Origin: Kaistella palustris DSM 21579
Lineage (GTDB): Bacteria; Bacteroidota; Bacteroidia; Flavobacteriales; Weeksellaceae
Length of the DNA: 64,000 nt
Reading direction: 5' to 3'
Assembly: GCF_000422265.1 (NCBI RefSeq)
Contig: NZ_AULL01000012.1
Coordinates: 1-64,000 of the forward strand
Positions within the stretch are counted from its first letter, which is position 1. Each line of letters begins with the position of its first letter. The position numbers were made by a program, and so were the translations under genes. Shown in pieces: positions 18,034-25,669 of the stretch. Below the pieces are notes generated by a model. That model worked only from the letters and a program-made list of their open reading frames with translations. It ran no database searches and had not been told where the DNA came from.

Positions 18034-18972
18034 ATGAGCGACCAGGCGAGCTATTTATTTTCCACGAGAACGAGTAAGGTTTTAGCGGAAAAAATAGCAC
18101 AATTTTATGGACAGGAACTTGGAAAAATTAAAGTTCAGGAATTCAGCGACGGCGAATTTGAACCTATACTCGACCAGTCTGTCCGGGGTGGACGCGTGTT
18201 TTTAATAGGATCCACTTTCCCACCGGCCGACAATCTGTTGGAGTTACTTCTGATGATCGATGCGGCAAAACGTGCTTCTGCGAAAAGTATTACCGTAGTT
18301 CTCCCATATTACGGTTTGGCGCGGCAGGACAGAAAGGACCAGCCCAGAGCACCGATCGGTGCCAAACTTGTGGCTAATCTGTTAACAGCGGCAGGCGCCA
18401 CCAGAGTCATGACTATGGACCTGCATGCCGATCAGATCCAGGGCTTCTTCGAAATTCCGGTGGATCACCTTTATGCCTCAACACTGTTTATAGACCATAT
18501 CCTTTCCTTGAATCTTGAGAATTTAACCATTGCGTCGCCCGACATGGGTGGTGCGAAAAGGGCAAAGAATTATGCCGGCCACCTCGGCGCCGAAGTAGTG
18601 ATTTGCTACAAGGAAAGAAAAAAAGCGAATGTAGTGGATGAAATGTTCCTGATCGGTGATGTAGAAGGGAAAAATGTAATCCTTATTGATGACATGATCG
18701 ACACGGCCGGTACGCTGTGCAAGGCAGCGGATATCCTCGTTGCAAATGGTGCCAAAAGTGTGCGGGCGATGGCGACCCACGGTGTACTTTCGGGAGATGC
18801 TTATAAAAACATCCAGAATTCGCAGCTTTCCGAAGTTATTGTAACTGATACCATCCCTGTAAATACCGAGATTACCACCAAAATAAAAGTTCTGTCCTGT
18901 GCAGAACTTTTTGCTGATGTGATGAAGATGGTTCATGAGCACAAATCCATCAGCGAGAAATTTATTATTTAA
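18034..18972 (+). CDS. prs: Ribose-phosphate pyrophosphokinase
   Basis: It makes PRPP from ribose-5-phosphate and ATP for nucleotide, NAD, His and Trp synthesis. The 312-residue product has the family length and motifs: FSDGEFEPILDQSVRG near residue 35, RQDRKDQPRAPI (flexible loop), MDLHADQIQGFF, and the PRPP-binding loop LIDDMIDTAGTL. rplY follows after 47 nt but has its own -7 box. The prs-rplY adjacency is common in Bacteroidota. Confidence 0.97.
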   Translation: MSDQASYLFSTRTSKVLAEKIAQFYGQELGKIKVQEFSDGEFEPILDQSVRGGRVFLIGSTFPPADNLLELLLMIDAAKRASAKSITVVLPYYGLARQDRKDQPRAPIGAKLVANLLTAAGATRVMTMDLHADQIQGFFEIPVDHLYASTLFIDHILSLNLENLTIASPDMGGAKRAKNYAGHLGAEVVICYKERKKANVVDEMFLIGDVEGKNVILIDDMIDTAGTLCKAADILVANGAKSVRAMATHGVLSGDAYKNIQNSQLSEVIVTDTIPVNTEITTKIKVLSCAELFADVMKMVHEHKSISEKFII

Positions 18973-18983
18973 AAAAAATAATC

Positions 18984-18991
18984 TATCTTTG
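18984..18991 (+). promoter_or_regulatory. -7 promoter box of rplY
   Basis: TATCTTTG (TAnnTTTG) in the 47-nt gap after prs, 28 nt before the rplY ATG, suggesting an independent promoter in addition to read-through. Confidence 0.5.
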
Positions 18992-19019
18992 CAGCCTTAA
19001 AATTTTTTAATATATTATA

Positions 19020-19661
19020 ATGAAATCTATCACAATTCAAGGTACAAAAAGAGAAAGCGTGGGCAAAAAGTCTACTAAAGCTTTACGTGATGCTGAATTA
19101 GTTCCTTGTGTTGTTTACGGAGGTGCCGAAACCCTGAACTTTTCTGCTGAAGAAAGAGCGTTCAAAGGTTTGGTATATACTCCTGAAGCACACACGGTAT
19201 CTATTGAGGTTGACGGAAACACAATTCCTGCCGTACTTCAGGACATCCAGTTTCACCCCTTAACAGACAAAATCCTGCACGCGGATTTCTACCAGTTGGC
19301 AGAAGACAAGCCTGTAGTTATGGAAGTTCCCGTAAGACTTACCGGTCGTTCAAAAGGTGTTGTTGCCGGTGGATCGCTCCGTCAGTCATTCAGAAAACTA
19401 AAATTAAGAGCCCTTCCGGGGAATTTACCAGATGAGATCGTGGTAGATGTTACAGCTCTGAAAATTGGAAGTAAATTGTACGTTGGTGATATCAAAACCA
19501 ACAACTTTACATTTATGCATCCTGAAAATGCAGTAGTTGTTGCTGTGAAGATGTCTAGAACTGCTATGAAAGGTGGTGGTGCAGATGAGGATGAAGATGA
19601 AGAAGAATCAGCAGGTGCAGAAGGTGAAACTCCTGCAACAGAAGAAACAAGCGCAGAATAA
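19020..19661 (+). CDS. rplY: 50S ribosomal protein L25 (general stress protein CTC form)
   Basis: L25 binds 5S rRNA. The 213-residue product has the long two-domain CTC form: an L25 core (residues 1-90; [35 protein letters not shown]) and a C-terminal TL5-type domain ([16 protein letters not shown]). It ends in an acidic tail of about 30 residues (DEDEDEEE, then Glu/Ala/Thr-rich). It is downstream of prs and followed by a clear terminator. Confidence 0.96.
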   Translation: MKSITIQGTKRESVGKKSTKALRDAELVPCVVYGGAETLNFSAEERAFKGLVYTPEAHTVSIEVDGNTIPAVLQDIQFHPLTDKILHADFYQLAEDKPVVMEVPVRLTGRSKGVVAGGSLRQSFRKLKLRALPGNLPDEIVVDVTALKIGSKLYVGDIKTNNFTFMHPENAVVVAVKMSRTAMKGGGADEDEDEEESAGAEGETPATEETSAE

Positions 19662-19680
19662 ATTTCAAGCATATACATTG

Positions 19681-19709
19681 AAAATCCCGTCTTTTATGGC
19701 GGGATTTTT
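19681..19709 (+). terminator. Intrinsic terminator of rplY
   Basis: AAAATCCCG (19681-19689) pairs with CGGGATTTT (19700-19708) over a 10-nt loop, and the stem runs into a T tract. Confidence 0.82.
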
Positions 19710-19828
19710 GTGTTTTAATGAGATGCATTCCATCAAAATAATTATTTGCGTTCGGGAATCTGGCAAGAAATGCCTTTTTGCCAGCAGTTCATTTTATTTA
19801 ATTATTTTTACAGCCATACTTGAAAACA

Positions 19829-20458
19829 ATGTCGGGAAAATTTTTTTTACTTCTACTGTTATTCAGCGCAAAGATTACTTTTGCACAGCAAAACGAGGAG
19901 TTTATTTCAGCGAAGAAATATTTTGATTATCAGCGGTATATGTTAAATTCAGAATTTAAAAAAAAGTTTGATAAAGAAAAAGACCGCTCTGCAAAAGTCG
20001 CCATTAAAGATGATTTTTCAGAATTCATGAAGAAGCTGGACAGCATACAAAATACTGCATTCATCGGAACTTTAATTAAAGTAAAAAACCGGGAAGACCT
20101 ACAACGGCTTTCTTACACAAATCATGGGCAGTCTGCCAAAAACAATCCGCCAAAAACTGTGGTGAATGCCGAAGCTAAATATCCGGGCGGTTTTGAAACA
20201 CTGCGGAAGCAGGTCGCAGAAATCTTCTACAGTGATGCGATATTGCCCGACCAGAAGTATATGAAAACCAACGTGGTATTTGTTGTGGAGCGCGACGGCA
20301 GCATCAGTTCCGTACATGCGGAAGGCGATAATTTTACCTTTAACCGCCAGGCAGAAATCGCAATGTACCTTTTGCCCGAAAAGTTCTCACCCGCAATGGT
20401 CAATGGAAGCGCGGTCCGATACCGGTTCCGACTGCCGCTTGCCATGCGGTTTGAATAA
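19829..20458 (+). CDS. Exported protein with a TonB C-terminal-like domain
   Basis: The 209-residue protein has a signal peptide (MSGKFFLLLLLFSAKITFAQ), a charged helical middle (about 25-85), and a C-terminal domain of about 100 residues. That domain reads EAKYPGGFETLRKQVAEIF, TNVVFVVERDGSISSVHAEG and PEKFSPAMVNGSAV...FRLPLAMRF, which follows the TonB C-terminal pattern (PGG, F.V..DG, P....G). There is no membrane anchor or proline-rich spacer, so it is unlikely to be a working TonB energy transducer. A TTG three codons upstream (19820) is an alternative start. Confidence 0.8.
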   Translation: MSGKFFLLLLLFSAKITFAQQNEEFISAKKYFDYQRYMLNSEFKKKFDKEKDRSAKVAIKDDFSEFMKKLDSIQNTAFIGTLIKVKNREDLQRLSYTNHGQSAKNNPPKTVVNAEAKYPGGFETLRKQVAEIFYSDAILPDQKYMKTNVVFVVERDGSISSVHAEGDNFTFNRQAEIAMYLLPEKFSPAMVNGSAVRYRFRLPLAMRFE

Positions 20459-20513
20459 TTTTTAGTTAAGTTTAAAAACTTTTCGGCTAACATCTTTACA
20501 TTAAATTTTCTAC

Positions 20514-20945
20514 ATGTTTACAGACGAATATTATATGAAAATGGCCTTGCAGGAAGCAGGCACTGCCTTGGATAATGATGAGGTGCCCGTCGGCTGTATT
20601 ATTGTCTCTCAGGACCGCATCATTGCAAAAGCGCACAATCTGACCGAAACCTTGAACGATGTGACCGCACACGCAGAAATGCAGGCCATCACTTCCGCGG
20701 CGAACTTTCTCGGCGGCAAATATTTACAGAACTGTACGATGTATGTCACGCTGGAGCCCTGCGTGATGTGTTGTGGCGCGCTCAACTGGTCTCAAATCTC
20801 AAAAGTTGTGATCGGCGCGCGTGACGAACAGCGAGGCTTCATCAATAAAAATTTGTCGCTGCATCCGAAAACTGAAGTAGTAACCGGGATCCTGGCGGAA
20901 GAATGCGCGACAGTCGTTAAAGACTTCTTTAAAAATAAAAGATAA
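20514..20945 (+). CDS. tadA: tRNA-specific adenosine deaminase
   Basis: TadA deaminates A34 of tRNA-Arg(ACG) to inosine. In 143 residues the zinc-deaminase signature is complete: HAEMQAI with His53 and catalytic Glu55, and PCVMCCGAL with Cys83 and Cys86. The tRNA-binding C-terminal helix (AEECATVVKDFFKNKR) is also present. Length is slightly short of the usual 150-165. It is monocistronic, convergent with coaX. Confidence 0.94.
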   Translation: MFTDEYYMKMALQEAGTALDNDEVPVGCIIVSQDRIIAKAHNLTETLNDVTAHAEMQAITSAANFLGGKYLQNCTMYVTLEPCVMCCGALNWSQISKVVIGARDEQRGFINKNLSLHPKTEVVTGILAEECATVVKDFFKNKR

Positions 20946-20987
20946 ACCGCAGATTATTTATTAATGATGACAAATCTGGGGGTGAAT

Positions 20988-21746
20988 CTAAAGGTCTTTG
21001 CCAAGAAAATATAGGCCTTTCAAGGTATGAAGTCGGTCGGCCACCTGGATTTTTTCTGTTAACGGTTGGTAGACATGCGAAACACCACCGGTTGCGATTA
21101 CAAAACAGTTGTCCTGTACTTCGGCATTGATCCGGTCAATAAAACCTTCTACCATACCCAGATATCCGTAGACCATGCCGCTTTGCATGCACGAAACCGT
21201 ATCCAGGCCAAGCACTTTTTTGGGTTTGATGAGCTCGATCTCCGGTAGTTGTGCCGTATCGTGAATCAGTGAGTTAAGTGCGGTGATAATGCCGGGTGCG
21301 ATGATGACGCCCAAGGTTTCGCCGGACTCCGTAACGCAGCTTGCGGTGAGTGCAGTGCCAAAATCAAAGATGATCTTCTTGCGGTCCGGATACAGATTAT
21401 GTGCTGCAACCAGATTGGCGTAAATATCTGTTCCCATCTGCGAGGATTTCGGCTGAACTCCCGAAGGACTGTTTCGGTCAACGATAACCGGCCTTTTACC
21501 GTGCATTTTCTGCAGCGCACGGGAAATATCGTAGGTCAGCTGCGGAACTACAGATCCTATGATCACCTTATCGATGTCCTGTGGAGTAATTTGATGGGTT
21601 TGATACATCATGGTAAACTGCATCTGCAGCTCATCACTTGTACGGTAAGGTTTTGTATTGATGATCCAGGAGATCTCGCAGTCCGCATCCTGAAAAAGGC
21701 CAAACCGGATATTGGTATTCCCGATGTTAATTACAATCGACTTCAT
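20988..21746 (-). CDS. coaX: Type III pantothenate kinase
   Basis: CoaX catalyses the first step of CoA synthesis. The 252-residue product shows the ASKHA-fold phosphate-1 motif INIGNTNIRFGLF (residues 6-18), the GTD-type motif QMGTDIYANLVAAHN, the catalytic FDFGTALTASC, and IIAPGIITALNSL. Its length is typical. CoaX enzymes are K+ or NH4+ dependent and feedback-insensitive, which is family knowledge. It stands alone between convergent tadA and the M1 peptidase upstream. Confidence 0.95.
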   Translation of the reverse strand: MKSIVINIGNTNIRFGLFQDADCEISWIINTKPYRTSDELQMQFTMMYQTHQITPQDIDKVIIGSVVPQLTYDISRALQKMHGKRPVIVDRNSPSGVQPKSSQMGTDIYANLVAAHNLYPDRKKIIFDFGTALTASCVTESGETLGVIIAPGIITALNSLIHDTAQLPEIELIKPKKVLGLDTVSCMQSGMVYGYLGMVEGFIDRINAEVQDNCFVIATGGVSHVYQPLTEKIQVADRLHTLKGLYFLGKDL

Positions 21747-21797
21747 ACATTAGTTTTACTGATCCTTAAAAATAGTTTGGAAATTTTACTGGAATTA

Positions 21798-23642
21798 TTA
21801 CTTCACTTCTACAAAATTATCTTCGGGGTTCACATCTGCAAGTCTTTGGGAAAAATCAATACCAAGTAAAGCAATTTCGGCTTTTGTGTAGGGTATTGTA
21901 AAACTGTATTCCTTCTGCGTCCAGGGCCAGTAAGCCAAAGTTTTAAAATCACCGTAAATATCTTTTTTCTTCCACACATGTGTCATGTTTAACGGGATCT
22001 GGTAATTGATTACTTTTTTATCCTTAGTAAGAATAGAAAAATCCACAGGCATGGGCACCGAACCTTTATTCTCTAAAGTGATCGTGGTGGAATTTTCACC
22101 ATAGCTCACATCTTTTACAGCATAATCGATGGTTTTTGTGGTATTAATCCAGTAATTCTGAAACCACTTAAGATCCATGCCCGAAGTACGCTGCGCAATA
22201 TGCATAAGATCCCTGTCGGTTGGATGTTTTAGTTTCCAGGTGCGGTAAAATTCCTTTAATGTTAATGACAGATTCTCCTCGCCCATGATATAGCCAAGCT
22301 GAACCAAAAACAATTCCCCTTTAACATACGATGCAAACGAATAAGCAGATCCGTTATCGTGGTGGTCGCCAAACCACACGGCCGGTTCTTCAATACCGCG
22401 TTTTACGAAATTACGGTAACTGTCTATTGTTCCTACAAAAGGATTTGCGGTGGCTTCCGCAGGTGGGAAGAGTTGGTGCATAACCATGCTCTCGAAATAA
22501 CTGGTGAAACCTTCGTCCATCCAGGGGCGCACCGCTTCATTATATGCCAGGATCTGCTGATTCCAGGAGTGGCCGCCTTCGTGCACCATCAGACCAAGCA
22601 AACCCTGCAAACTCGTTGCTTCACCCAGGATCATAGTGCACATGCCGTATTCCATACCGCCGTCGCCTCCCTGGATAAATGAATAAGTGGGATACACGTA
22701 TCTGCCAAATGCCGCATTCATCAGCTGGAAGAATTTTGAAACATAAGGTTTTGACTCCTCCCAAAGTTTTGTTTTTTCCGATTTCTGATACACGAAATAT
22801 ACTTTCGGCCCGTCTAAAACAGTAAAATTTTCTACGGTGTAATCTTTATCTGCGGCCCAGGCAAAATCGAGAATGTTTTTTGCGGTCCATTTCCAGGTGA
22901 CTTTATTATTTTGATCTGCTTTAATCTTTGCGTTGCTGTCGTAACCTTTTACGTCTAAAGGATTTTGCAGCGTTCCACCTGCGCCGATGACATAATCTTT
23001 ATCGATTTTAATATTCACATCGAAATCAGCAAACGGCGCATGAAATTCACGGCCGATATAATCAAAGGTCGCCCAGCCGTCGTAATCATATTCCGCAATT
23101 TTCGGATACCACTGTGTAACGGTCATCGCAATTCCCTCGCGGTTATTTCTGCCGGCACGTCGTATCTGCATGGGAATTACGGCGTCCCACTCCATGGTGA
23201 ATGTTGTGGAAGAGTTTGCTTTCAGCGGCGTGTTCAGATTTACTTTCATCACCGTTTCCTGAATCTCGAAAGTGAGGTCCTTGCCATTCTGCTTGATCCA
23301 GTGAATATTCTGCGCACCTTCCTCCTCTTTGGGAATTGACGCCAGGCGGGAAATCCCGTCTTTCTGCAGTCTGGAGTCGCCGTTTTTTCCCTGAGATGCG
23401 ACCCGCTGATCCATCAGGGAGCCGGGCTTGAAAGCGTTCCAGTAAAGGTGAAAATATACCACATTCAACTCGTCGGGCGAATTATTGGTGTAGGTTAAGG
23501 TTTGTTTTCCCTGGTAAGTAAAATTCTCCGCATCTACATCAATGTCCATTTTGTATTTGGCACTTTGCTGATAATACGGGTTTTGCTGTGCTGAAATAAT
23601 TCCGATAATAAAGGTGAATAGTACAAGAAATCCTTTGCTCAT
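21798..23642 (-). CDS. M1-family metallopeptidase, exported
   Basis: This is a zinc aminopeptidase-like enzyme with a signal peptide (MSKGFLVLFTFIIGIISAQ). The 614-residue protein has an N-terminal saddle domain (YKMDIDVDAENFTYQGKQTLTYTNNSPDELNVVYFHLYWNAF region, residues about 25-80). The substrate-binding GGMEYGM replaces the classical GAMEN. The zinc site is HEGGH...DEGFTSYFE (HExxH-x18-E). The open frame extends 29 codons upstream but without a signal peptide at its start, so ATG 23642 is preferred. The terminator of the upstream gene lies just before it (23680-23717). Confidence 0.93.
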   Translation of the reverse strand: MSKGFLVLFTFIIGIISAQQNPYYQQSAKYKMDIDVDAENFTYQGKQTLTYTNNSPDELNVVYFHLYWNAFKPGSLMDQRVASQGKNGDSRLQKDGISRLASIPKEEEGAQNIHWIKQNGKDLTFEIQETVMKVNLNTPLKANSSTTFTMEWDAVIPMQIRRAGRNNREGIAMTVTQWYPKIAEYDYDGWATFDYIGREFHAPFADFDVNIKIDKDYVIGAGGTLQNPLDVKGYDSNAKIKADQNNKVTWKWTAKNILDFAWAADKDYTVENFTVLDGPKVYFVYQKSEKTKLWEESKPYVSKFFQLMNAAFGRYVYPTYSFIQGGDGGMEYGMCTMILGEATSLQGLLGLMVHEGGHSWNQQILAYNEAVRPWMDEGFTSYFESMVMHQLFPPAEATANPFVGTIDSYRNFVKRGIEEPAVWFGDHHDNGSAYSFASYVKGELFLVQLGYIMGEENLSLTLKEFYRTWKLKHPTDRDLMHIAQRTSGMDLKWFQNYWINTTKTIDYAVKDVSYGENSTTITLENKGSVPMPVDFSILTKDKKVINYQIPLNMTHVWKKKDIYGDFKTLAYWPWTQKEYSFTIPYTKAEIALLGIDFSQRLADVNPEDNFVEVK

Positions 23643-23679
23643 ATCAATTAAAAATTTAGAAATGGAAAGATAACAAAAT

Positions 23680-23717
23680 TTAAAAAAAGAAAGCTTTTCC
23701 GCGAAGGGAAAAGCTTT
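23680..23717 (-). terminator. Intrinsic terminator of the DUF6909-like gene
   Basis: AAAGCTTTTCC (23690-23700) and GGAAAAGCTTT (23707-23717) form a perfect 11-bp stem with a 6-nt loop. On the minus strand it is followed by CTTTTTTTAAATTT. Confidence 0.82.
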
Positions 23718-23745
23718 TGTTGAGACCAATTCTAAAAGGAACGGT

Positions 23746-25437
23746 TTATTTATCGAGGGTTTTGTTTTTTCCTGCGGATGATAAAATTTTCTCTAAAATC
23801 CTCAGTGTAATCAAATAGGTAGGTTTAACTCCGGTGAGTCCAAGACCGCCCGACGAAAGTGTAGATCCTGTTTCCAACGGATTATCGGAAGCGTAATAGG
23901 CGTACATTACGAAAAGGTCCTCCGAGATGTGATGGCGGATTTTCGACGCCACCTGGATCGCTTTCTGATAGTGAGCACCTTCCATTTCGAGACCGATGGC
24001 TTTCCAGGAGGTTTCCATAAAATATTTTAAGATGTCCTTATTCTGAAGTGAGGTTCCGAGCACCGTGATCATGCCTCCCTCAAAGGCCTGAAGTTCATCA
24101 TCGATGAAATCATCAAGATGAAGCGCATTTTCAAATGAGTAATTGTCGGCAGTACCTTCAAAAACATGCGAAGTCGGTATCATGATATCGCCCTTACCGC
24201 CCATTAGGATTCCGGCTTTACCCATGATCGAAATAGACTTCACTTTCATGGTATAGATCTCCCCATTAAAATCGTAGGGACGCAGAAGTTCATCCATCAC
24301 TTCATAGGCCTGTTCACCAAAAGCATAATCGAAAACCATCACTACATCATCACCCGAAAAGTTTAAGCCGGCAAACGGTGTATTTCTGAGGTCTGTTTTT
24401 GCAAGATCAATGATCTGTACATCGATATTACTGCCGCTTTGGTCGTCTATATATATAAGTCCTGCTTTTTGGGAATGGGTAAGCACCTTCTCCTGCAGGG
24501 ATTTCTTGTTGGAGATTTCCTCATAAAGCTTATAGTCAACCGCTTTAGTGGTCTTTTTTCCCACGGCATCATTCGCATACAGCATATTTTTCACCGAGTG
24601 CATATTTGCGGAGATAATATGCAGAGGCCGCATGTGCAGGTCATTTTCCGCCAGAACCTGTTTAACTTTATTTGCCCACTTTTCACCAAAGAAATGGTGA
24701 CCGACTCTCTCGCGCAGAATGGCGGAGAAGTAAACTTCGCGTTCGCGGATCTTTTTATAGTCGTTAAAGCTTTCGTTACCGAGGTGATAAATGATTTTAA
24801 ACAGGCGGTCCGGATTGGCATCGTCGCCAAAACTGTTGTAGGCATTCAATGTTTCATCGAAAGTTCGTCCCAACAGCGATGACAGGTGGATCAGGGCCAC
24901 TTCCTTTTCTTTTCTGCTGAATTTTTTCTCGCCTTTGGCAACTTCTTCAATAATTTTCCAGGCACGCGTTGGCTTATCACCTTCATCGGAAATGAAAGCG
25001 AGTTCGCGGATCTTGTCCGCTTCTATATAAAGAAAGGTAAGGTGTGTAAGGATATCATAAATTTCCGAACGGCCGAGTAAAACTTCAATATTCATCTGAT
25101 GCTCGTCGATCCGGTAGCAGTTCCGTCTTCTTTTCTTTGGCACGATGACTTCAAAACTTCCTTTTTCAAAACCTTCATCGGAGGTTAGGTGTATGAAGGA
25201 GCATTCCTCAATACCTTCCGGTAAACGGTCGAGTACATAGTGCAGTCCGTTGAGTTCTATTTTGTTCGGAACGCCCATGGTTCCGTAAATTTCTGGATTA
25301 ATGACTGTGAGCAGTGAGCGGAGACTTTCGCCGGAGATCCCGGATGGTTTGAAAAAGCCGCGATAGAATAAGTGTCGCATAGAAACATACAAACGCTCGA
25401 TTGCTTCTGTCGTTTCTCTAGCACGTGAATTTACCAT
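23746..25437 (-). CDS. Conserved Bacteroidota protein with nucleoside-phosphorylase-like C-terminus
   Basis: The 563-residue cytoplasmic protein has no signal peptide. The N-terminal two-thirds (RETTEAIERLYVSMRHLFYRGFFKPSG, then KKRRRNCYRIDEHQMNIEVLLGR) match no enzyme I know; I believe it is the uncharacterised DUF6909 type. The C-terminal 230 residues have the layout of the PNP/UDP phosphorylase superfamily. These segments are GDDVVMVFDYAFGEQA, GKAGILMGGKGDIMIPTSHV, MITVLGTSLQNK, then GLEMEGAHYQKAI and YASDNPLE, comparable to the MEGA and SD motifs of that fold. Function is unknown; a nucleotide or nucleoside ligand is inference. It is monocistronic, divergent from GS III. Confidence 0.82.
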   Translation of the reverse strand: MVNSRARETTEAIERLYVSMRHLFYRGFFKPSGISGESLRSLLTVINPEIYGTMGVPNKIELNGLHYVLDRLPEGIEECSFIHLTSDEGFEKGSFEVIVPKKRRRNCYRIDEHQMNIEVLLGRSEIYDILTHLTFLYIEADKIRELAFISDEGDKPTRAWKIIEEVAKGEKKFSRKEKEVALIHLSSLLGRTFDETLNAYNSFGDDANPDRLFKIIYHLGNESFNDYKKIREREVYFSAILRERVGHHFFGEKWANKVKQVLAENDLHMRPLHIISANMHSVKNMLYANDAVGKKTTKAVDYKLYEEISNKKSLQEKVLTHSQKAGLIYIDDQSGSNIDVQIIDLAKTDLRNTPFAGLNFSGDDVVMVFDYAFGEQAYEVMDELLRPYDFNGEIYTMKVKSISIMGKAGILMGGKGDIMIPTSHVFEGTADNYSFENALHLDDFIDDELQAFEGGMITVLGTSLQNKDILKYFMETSWKAIGLEMEGAHYQKAIQVASKIRHHISEDLFVMYAYYASDNPLETGSTLSSGGLGLTGVKPTYLITLRILEKILSSAGKNKTLDK

Positions 25438-25451
25438 AGTGTATCTTTTAG

Positions 25452-25459
25452 CAAAGATA
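25452..25459 (-). promoter_or_regulatory. -7 promoter box of the DUF6909-like gene
   Basis: The minus strand reads TATCTTTG (TAnnTTTG), 14 nt before the ATG at 25437. Confidence 0.5.
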
Positions 25460-25591
25460 GCACATATCTGTTAAATTCCCGAAAACAGACATTATTTCAG
25501 GGGAATGATATCCATCACTCCAAATCAAAAACAACAGTTAGAAGGTAACTAATGACTTCGCTTTTTTACATAATTTAAAAGTTTTTATACA

Positions 25592-25617
25592 ACACCCCTA
25601 AAAAATTAGGGGGTGTG
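25592..25617. promoter_or_regulatory. GC-rich imperfect dyad upstream of glutamine synthetase III
   Basis: ACACCCCTAA and TTAGGGGGTGT form an imperfect palindrome (one bulged G) in an otherwise AT-rich divergent region. It ends about 25 nt upstream of the glnN -7 box. It could be an operator for nitrogen control of GS III. No terminator role fits because the flanking genes diverge. Confidence 0.35.
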
Positions 25618-25641
25618 TGATAATTTATTTTGTTTTTTGCG

Positions 25642-25649
25642 TACTTTTG
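25642..25649 (+). promoter_or_regulatory. -7 promoter box of glutamine synthetase III
   Basis: TACTTTTG (TAnnTTTG), 20 nt before the ATG at 25670. Its position excludes the upstream in-frame start at 25613. Confidence 0.5.
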
Positions 25650-25669
25650 CCGAACAAAACACTACCACT

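Noticed and set aside
19820-19828. TTG start for the TonB C-terminal-like protein
   Set aside because: The ATG at 19829 gives a cleaner signal peptide; the TTG adds only three residues and has no better upstream signal.
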